Assembly (NCBI GenBank): GCA_036323355.1
Contig: AP028876.1
Location: 310,001 to 374,000, forward strand
Length of the DNA stretch: 64,000 bases
Direction: 5' to 3'
From: Gottschalkiaceae bacterium SANA
GTDB lineage: Bacteria > Bacillota > Clostridia > Tissierellales > GPF-1
The first letter of the stretch is position 1. The number at the start of each line of letters is the position of its first letter. The position numbers were made by a program, and so were the translations under genes. Shown here piece by piece: positions 59,097 through 64,000 of this stretch. The notes below the pieces were generated by a model, which searched no databases, was not told where the DNA came from, and saw only the letters and a program-made list of their open reading frames with translations.

Positions 59097-60425
59097 ATGA
59101 AAAGAAAAGGTATTGTATTGTTAGTTGTGATCATGGTATTAAGTCTTTTTTTAGCAGCGTGTGCGAGTTCAGAACCGGAAGCGACTCAACCAACGGCTGG
59201 AACGACTGAACCAGCAGAACCTACAGCTGAGGACCCTATTACGATCAAGTTTTTACATAGGTGGCCAGATGAGCTGTATGACGGATTCTTTAATGAAATG
59301 GCGCGTGAATATGAAGCGGCCAATCCTGGTATCATCGTTGATGTACAAGCGATCGCAAATGATCCATTTAAAGAGAAAATCAAAGTGGTTCTTGGTACTG
59401 ACGAAGCACCGGATGTTTTCTTTACTTGGCCAGGCGAGTTCACCAATCGTTTTATCCGTGCAGGAAAGGTTATGGATTTAACGGATGTGATGATGAAAGA
59501 CAACTATGTTGATAACTATGTTGCCTCTCAAATCGAACCATTTGTTGTGGATGGAAAGTATTATGGTGCGCCAGTGCGTGTGGATGGAAAAATCTTTGTT
59601 TACAACAAAGAACTATTCGCTCAAGCCGGTGTTGAAGTACCAGAAACTTGGGAAGAGTTTGTAACAGTTTGTGAGCAGTTGGATGCAGCGGGCATCGTTC
59701 CGATCGCATTCGGAAACCAAGCTCCTTGGGCAGTTTCTCACTATATTGGCACCTTGAATCAAAAGATTGTTGGAGAACCGATTCACGCAGCATATGATCC
59801 AGCAGTTGGCGATTTTTCAGATCCGGGTTTTGTAACAGCCTTGGAAGAATTCTCAAGAATCGTACCTTATTTTAACAAAAACACCAATGCAATTAAACAT
59901 TCAGAAGCACGAGAAAATTGGATGGCGTCGAAAGCGGCTATGATGTATATCGAAATCGTTGAGATTCCTGAAATCGAACGAAATGGTTCTGAAGAAATAA
60001 AAGCCAACTACGGCGTATTTGAATTCCCTATTTACGAAGGCGGAAACGGCGACCAAACTTTATTAACTGGTTACCCAGAAGGATTTGTTGTTTCAAATAC
60101 AACCAAGCATCCTGAAGAAGCCGTTGCATTCTTCAAGTACATCACAGGCAAAGAGGTTGGCTTGAAAGAAGCACAGGCAGTTGGTTGGTTGAACGGTGCC
60201 ACAGGTATTGCGCAAAAAGGCGAAATTCCTGATTCACTTTATGAAAATACACAAATCATTTACAATGCAGGCGGTTTAGTTAACTGGTTAGACTCTGGCA
60301 TGCACGCCAAGGTTACCAATGAGTACTTGACTGATCTACAAATGTTGATTGATGGATTGTTAACACCGCAAGAAGTAATTGATAACGTCCAGGATGTCGC
60401 AACTGAAGTTACATCTGAATTCTAA
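59097..60425 (+). CDS. frlO: Sugar/fructosamine ABC transporter, substrate-binding lipoprotein
   Basis: 442 residues. Lipoprotein signal ending LAAC, a Thr/Pro/Glu-rich linker, then a family-1 solute-binding fold (KFLHRWPDE, NREFAQAGVEVPETWEE-like region, GYPEGFVVS). It would bind the fructosamine outside the cell. It resembles FrlO by position and family. Good ribosome binding site GAGGAGG. Confidence 0.85.
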   Translation: MKRKGIVLLVVIMVLSLFLAACASSEPEATQPTAGTTEPAEPTAEDPITIKFLHRWPDELYDGFFNEMAREYEAANPGIIVDVQAIANDPFKEKIKVVLGTDEAPDVFFTWPGEFTNRFIRAGKVMDLTDVMMKDNYVDNYVASQIEPFVVDGKYYGAPVRVDGKIFVYNKELFAQAGVEVPETWEEFVTVCEQLDAAGIVPIAFGNQAPWAVSHYIGTLNQKIVGEPIHAAYDPAVGDFSDPGFVTALEEFSRIVPYFNKNTNAIKHSEARENWMASKAAMMYIEIVEIPEIERNGSEEIKANYGVFEFPIYEGGNGDQTLLTGYPEGFVVSNTTKHPEEAVAFFKYITGKEVGLKEAQAVGWLNGATGIAQKGEIPDSLYENTQIIYNAGGLVNWLDSGMHAKVTNEYLTDLQMLIDGLLTPQEVIDNVQDVATEVTSEF

Positions 60426-60426
60426 T

Positions 60427-61302
60427 ATGAAATTCGGGAAAAAGAATTATTGGCTGTATATTCTGCCGGCAATTCTCCTGATTGGAACTTTCGTGTATGT
60501 GCCCATTATCCAAAACTTCTATTTCAGCTTATTTAAGATGAATAGTTATACGGATGAAAAGATCTTTGTTGGGCTAGCACATTATGTACGTATCTTCAAG
60601 GATGATGTATTTTACACATCCTTGAAGAACAACATAACATACGCAATTATTTCAGTCATTTGTCAGGTCGGATTAGGAACAATGTTGGCAATGTTAATCG
60701 AGAGCAAGCTTACTGGACGATTGCGAAACTTCTACCGAAACGTATTATTCATGCCATCATTGATATCTGTTACAGCAGTTGGTTTACTCTGGTACTTTAT
60801 TTACAACCCCAATGTGGGGATGTTGAATGCACTTTTAACAAAAATTGGGATGGAAAATTTGACCCATGCATGGCTTGCTGAACCGAATATTGCAATCTAT
60901 TCAATCATTGCAATGAGTCAGTGGCAGTATACAGGATACATTATGGTGCTGATTCTAGTAGCCATTCAAAAAATCCCTGCAGAGCTTTTTGAAGCTGCAG
61001 AGATTGATGGAGCAAATGGGATTCAAAGATCCTTATTTGTCACCATTCCTAATATCAAAGAGATGCTTTTGGTTACTTCGGTTATTACAGTAATTGGCGC
61101 GTTTAAGCTTTTTACCGAAATCTATGTTATGACCATGGGCGGACCATATAACACAACACAGGTACTGGGCACTTACTTGTACCAATCGGCATTCATGTTT
61201 GACGAGATGGGCTATGCCTCAGCAATTGCGGTTATCATTTTTATGATTACCTTTACGGCATCCATTATTCAGATTCGAATGGCGAAAAGCGGAAAGGGTT
61301 AA
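60427..61302 (+). CDS. frlN: ABC transporter permease (FrlN-like)
   Basis: About 291 residues, six helices, EAA loop EAAEIDGANGIQRSLF as in MalF-type sugar permeases. ATG 60427 lies 1 base after the binding-protein stop, with no clear ribosome binding site, so it is probably translationally coupled. The frame is open upstream to 60379 but overlaps the previous gene. Confidence 0.85.
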   Translation: MKFGKKNYWLYILPAILLIGTFVYVPIIQNFYFSLFKMNSYTDEKIFVGLAHYVRIFKDDVFYTSLKNNITYAIISVICQVGLGTMLAMLIESKLTGRLRNFYRNVLFMPSLISVTAVGLLWYFIYNPNVGMLNALLTKIGMENLTHAWLAEPNIAIYSIIAMSQWQYTGYIMVLILVAIQKIPAELFEAAEIDGANGIQRSLFVTIPNIKEMLLVTSVITVIGAFKLFTEIYVMTMGGPYNTTQVLGTYLYQSAFMFDEMGYASAIAVIIFMITFTASIIQIRMAKSGKG

Positions 61303-61311
61303 GGTGATGAG

Positions 61312-62136
61312 ATGAAGAAAAATACGACACTGAAGATCTTGATCAATCTATTTTTTCTCGTTCTTGTTGCTATGATTATTTACCCGATGTTTTGGTTGAT
61401 ATTGAATTCATTAAAGAGCAATGCGGAACTCTATGACAACTCCTTGGCATTTCCTATTAAAGCCTTGTGGGGAAATTACAAGCGAGCCTGGGATGTGGGT
61501 TTATCAACTTACTTCTTTAACAGTATTTTGGTTTCAAGTATTACGATTGCAGCGACCGTCTTTTTAGGTGCAGCTTGCGCCTATGGTTTGGTACGCAGCA
61601 AGTCGAAGTATAAAGATATGATATTCTTTATGATTTTGGGTGGACTCTTGCTGTCGCCTCAAGTAGCGCTGATCTCGCTGTATAAATTGCTCGCTGCCTT
61701 TAACATGTACAATACACGTTGGGCATTGATCATTCCTTATATTGCATTCCGATTGCCGTTTGCCATATTCTTGATGCGATCTTATTTCTTGAGTTTTCCG
61801 ATTGAGCTAGAGGAAGCGGCATATATCGACGGATATAGCACCTTCCAAACCTTTATTAAAATTGTTTTACCGATCAGTCGACCGATTCTTTCGTCGACAG
61901 CGATCATGACAGCGATCTTTGTTTGGAATGAATTCTTATTTGCTTTGGTATTCTTAGAGGACAAAGCAAAGATGACCGTTCCGATTGGTTTATCGAACTT
62001 TAAAGATGCACTTTCTACAGATTGGACAGTAATGTTGGCGGGGATTGTAATCTCCTCCATACCAATGCTTATTTTATATCTGCTTATGCAGAAAAACTTT
62101 ATTAAGGCGCTGGCGGCCGGCAGTGTCAAGGGATAA
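61312..62136 (+). CDS. frlM: ABC transporter permease (FrlM-like)
   Basis: 274 residues, MalG-type with six helices and EAAYIDGYSTFQTFIKIVLP. It pairs with the preceding permease. No ATPase is encoded in the operon; such systems often borrow a shared MsmX-type ATPase, so that gene would be elsewhere. Confidence 0.85.
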   Translation: MKKNTTLKILINLFFLVLVAMIIYPMFWLILNSLKSNAELYDNSLAFPIKALWGNYKRAWDVGLSTYFFNSILVSSITIAATVFLGAACAYGLVRSKSKYKDMIFFMILGGLLLSPQVALISLYKLLAAFNMYNTRWALIIPYIAFRLPFAIFLMRSYFLSFPIELEEAAYIDGYSTFQTFIKIVLPISRPILSSTAIMTAIFVWNEFLFALVFLEDKAKMTVPIGLSNFKDALSTDWTVMLAGIVISSIPMLILYLLMQKNFIKALAAGSVKG

Positions 62137-62151
62137 CAGGAGGAAACAGGT

Positions 62152-63162
62152 ATGTTAGATGCAAAGAATGGGGCGTATAAAGAAACGCTTCAAAAAGGAT
62201 TGGACCAGCACGAGGAACTAAACAAAGTGGTTGACGCGATTTGCGAAAAGGGGATCAACAAAGTCTTTTTGATTGGATGTGGAGGATCATTGTCGGTTAT
62301 GTATCCGAGCCAACATATTCTTGACACTCGTTCGACAATCCCTGCATATGCGTACAATAGTAGTGAATTCTTGAATATGGGTCACAAAAAATTTGATGAG
62401 AAATCTTTAGTGATTGTTTCTTCTTACACAGGTTCTACCAAAGAAACGGTAGCAGTAGCTAAGATGGCAAAAGCAGCTGGTGCACCAACAATCGCTTTTA
62501 TGGGTAAATTGGGAACACCATTGGCAGATGCCGCAGATTATGCCTTTGCAAATGATGCAGTGGTTGGCGTTACAGATTCAAAATTGATTATGCTGTATCA
62601 AGTTGTTTTCCGCATAATGAAGAATTTTGGTCAATGTGATGATTACGATGCGATCATGGCTGCCATGAAAACTCTCCCAGAGAATATTGTAAATGTACGA
62701 GAAAAATTTGAACCGATTGCAGAAAAATTTGCCATCGACAACAAAGAGACAGACTATTACATGGTTATTAGCGCAGGTTTGACCTGGTTTACTGCATACT
62801 CTCATGCAATGTGTATTTTGGAAGAGATGCAATGGATCAATGCACGTTCGGTACCAGCAGGAGAGTTCTTCCACGGCTCTTTCGAGATTGTGACGGACAA
62901 GACACATGTTCTTCTTTACAGAGGAGAAGATGAATCGAGACCTCTTGGAGAACGCGCACAAACTTTCTTAGAAAAATATAACAGCAATACCTTCATCATT
63001 GACACCAAAGATTATGAATTGCCAGGTGTCCCTGAAGAATTAAGAGGCTTAATGAGTCCTTATGTGATCATGGCTTGCCAAGAACGCATGAACAAACATT
63101 TGGAAGATAAGCGAAACCATTCACTAGCGATCCGCCGATATATGGGAGTTGTTCCTTACTAA
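62152..63162 (+). CDS. frlB: Fructoselysine-6-phosphate deglycase (SIS domain)
   Basis: 336 residues with two SIS domains. GCGGSLSVMYPSQ, YNSSEFLNMG, SSYTGSTKETV and SVPAGEFFHGSFE are the sugar-phosphate isomerase pattern seen in FrlB. It cleaves fructoselysine 6-phosphate to glucose 6-phosphate and lysine. It ends the operon before a strong terminator. AGGAGG precedes the ATG. Confidence 0.9.
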   Translation: MLDAKNGAYKETLQKGLDQHEELNKVVDAICEKGINKVFLIGCGGSLSVMYPSQHILDTRSTIPAYAYNSSEFLNMGHKKFDEKSLVIVSSYTGSTKETVAVAKMAKAAGAPTIAFMGKLGTPLADAADYAFANDAVVGVTDSKLIMLYQVVFRIMKNFGQCDDYDAIMAAMKTLPENIVNVREKFEPIAEKFAIDNKETDYYMVISAGLTWFTAYSHAMCILEEMQWINARSVPAGEFFHGSFEIVTDKTHVLLYRGEDESRPLGERAQTFLEKYNSNTFIIDTKDYELPGVPEELRGLMSPYVIMACQERMNKHLEDKRNHSLAIRRYMGVVPY

Positions 63163-63186
63163 GACGTCCTCTTAGTATATATTATA

Positions 63187-63225
63187 CGCAAAAAAGAGAA
63201 GGCGGCTGGCCTTCTCTTTTTTGCG
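63187..63225 (+). terminator. Intrinsic terminator of the frl operon
   Basis: A 17-bp perfect stem (63187-63203 with 63209-63225), loop GGCTG, with a T6 segment in its right arm. Confidence 0.85.
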
Positions 63226-63252
63226 CAACAAATGAAAGCATGAGGTAGTTCT

Positions 63253-63900
63253 ATGAATCAATATACGCGTCGATTATTCAAATTGAATTCTGGATTATTT
63301 TTTGTCGCCTTAGGCATAGCCATGACCATAAAAGCTCATATTGGATATGGCCCATGGGAGGTATTTCATGCAGGTCTCGCCCAGACATTCAACATATCGA
63401 TGGGTCTGGCTTCTATTTTGGACGGCCTGTTCATCGGTGTTATTATTGTTCTTGCAGGTGAACGGATTGGCATAGGTACTGTTCTTAACATGGTGATGAT
63501 TGGTCTTTGGATTGATTTGATCATGCCCCTTCTTAAAGAGCAACAAACCTTCAGGGACGGATTCATCTTTCTGGCAATGGGTCTCTTTGTCATCTCCTAT
63601 GGGCTTTACTTTTACATGAGTGCGGGTCTTGGAGCCGGTCCCTGCGACAGTCTGATGGTTGCAATAACCAGACGTACCAAACGCTCCATAGGAAGCTGTA
63701 GAGGCAGTATGGAAGTGCTGGTAGTGGTTCTTGGTTGGTCCCTGGGTGGAATGATTGGTCCGGGTACGGTGATTTCTGCAATTGGCCTGGGATTTTGTAT
63801 CCAGACTACATTCAAGCTCCTCAAGTTCGACGCCGTAGAAATCAGGCATGAGACCATTAAGGATACCTATAGGCTAATAAAAATAAATAAACCAAGGTAA
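63253..63900 (+). CDS. YczE/YyaS/YitT-family membrane protein
   Basis: 215 residues, five to six hydrophobic segments, with the family motifs GLFFVALGIAMTIKAHIGYGPWEV and AGLGAGPCDSLMVAI. Function is not established. Single gene; GAGGTAG is a weak ribosome binding site. Confidence 0.85.
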   Translation: MNQYTRRLFKLNSGLFFVALGIAMTIKAHIGYGPWEVFHAGLAQTFNISMGLASILDGLFIGVIIVLAGERIGIGTVLNMVMIGLWIDLIMPLLKEQQTFRDGFIFLAMGLFVISYGLYFYMSAGLGAGPCDSLMVAITRRTKRSIGSCRGSMEVLVVVLGWSLGGMIGPGTVISAIGLGFCIQTTFKLLKFDAVEIRHETIKDTYRLIKINKPR

Positions 63901-63902
63901 AA

Positions 63903-63937
63903 CAAGACCCCACCAGAATAAATCTGGTGGGGTCTTG
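63903..63937 (+). terminator. Strong hairpin after the YczE-like gene
   Basis: A 15-bp perfect stem (63903-63917 with 63923-63937), loop ATAAA. It is not followed by a T run. Confidence 0.65.
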
Positions 63938-63954
63938 TGGTTCTGTCGAAAAGT

Positions 63955-64000
63955 CTAATTTAATTTGTTTTTCTCAGTCAAGGTTGAAATCAAAGAGGTT
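63955..64000 (-). CDS. Possible 3' end of a gene cut by the window edge
   Basis: On the reverse strand an open frame runs from the window end to a TAG at 63957-63955, coding SLISTLTEKNKLN at its end. It could be the end of a larger gene, perhaps a transposase, but the piece is too short to identify. Confidence 0.2.
   Translation of the reverse strand, partial: TSLISTLTEKNKLN

Noticed and set aside
1-64000. CRISPR arrays, tRNA or rRNA genes, prophage or complete insertion sequences
   Set aside because: No regularly spaced repeats, cloverleaf sequences or integrase/transposase genes were seen; only a short cut-off frame at the right edge is unexplained.

Overview
The window looks like a moderately AT-rich chromosome segment from a Gram-positive Bacillota, most likely an anaerobic member of class Clostridia. 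The evidence is strong AGGAGG ribosome binding sites, some GTG/TTG starts, TTGACA/TATAAT promoters, T-box and yybP-ykoY leader RNAs, intrinsic terminators after most units, lipoprotein signals, BceAB-type and CorA-type transporters and a fructosamine (frl) operon. I see no rRNA, tRNA, CRISPR array, prophage or complete insertion sequence. Most of the window is ordinary, densely packed chromosome.

Layout. 1-3050: galactitol-type PTS (IIC cut by the left edge, IIB, IIA) with an unassigned TIM-barrel protein. 3236-4912: SulP anion transporter. 4948-8325: TetR regulator with an evident self-operator, GH1 beta-glycosidase and GPH sugar symporter. 8402-12603: KdgT-type sugar-acid permease, SDR dehydrogenase, divergent PucR/CdaR-type activator and a BASS transporter. 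13134-20868: lipoprotein serpin, small membrane proteins, AAA ATPase, TPR protein, EFR1-type flavodoxin-ferredoxin, Cys-rich DUF3795 protein, CorA and a double-flavodoxin protein. 21051-24593: BceAB-like ABC exporter and a DUF4184 membrane protein. 24669-25850: yybP-ykoY (Mn2+) riboswitch in front of a CaCA cation exchanger.

25982-29130: a nucleotide-handling run (divergent ThyX-like protein, guanylate-kinase-like protein, 5'-nucleotidase, Nudix, PUA-like). 29152-35387: pilin carrying three chitin-binding-like modules, cyclase, glycosyltransferase-like protein, MATE exporter, stalk-domain protein and a subtilase with a long PPEEPD repeat. 35470-39974: hydrolase, AraC/GyrI regulator, M20 peptidase and MFS transporter. 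39971-42673: a T-box leader whose specifier reads CAC (His) controlling a complete polar amino acid ABC transporter. 42766-46434: methyltransferase, lipoprotein phosphoesterase, alpha/beta hydrolase and DUF1835 protein.

46439-49460 is the most interesting stretch: a MarR regulator with an in-frame TGA near its start, an AhpD-like CxxC protein behind a promoter with a perfect inverted repeat, a dihydrolipoamide dehydrogenase carrying its own lipoyl domain, and a free-standing lipoate-ligase C-terminal domain. Together these could form a self-contained lipoate-dependent NADH-to-disulfide relay. 49533-56924 is mixed: GNAT-LbH fusion, MBL hydrolase, OsmC, chagasin-like inhibitor, PAS-GGDEF, flavodoxin and YkvA. 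57020-63225 is a complete fructoselysine operon (frlR divergent from frlD-O-N-M-B) with a consensus promoter, cre-like sites and HutC-type operators. The right end holds a YczE-type membrane protein and a cut-off reverse-strand reading frame.
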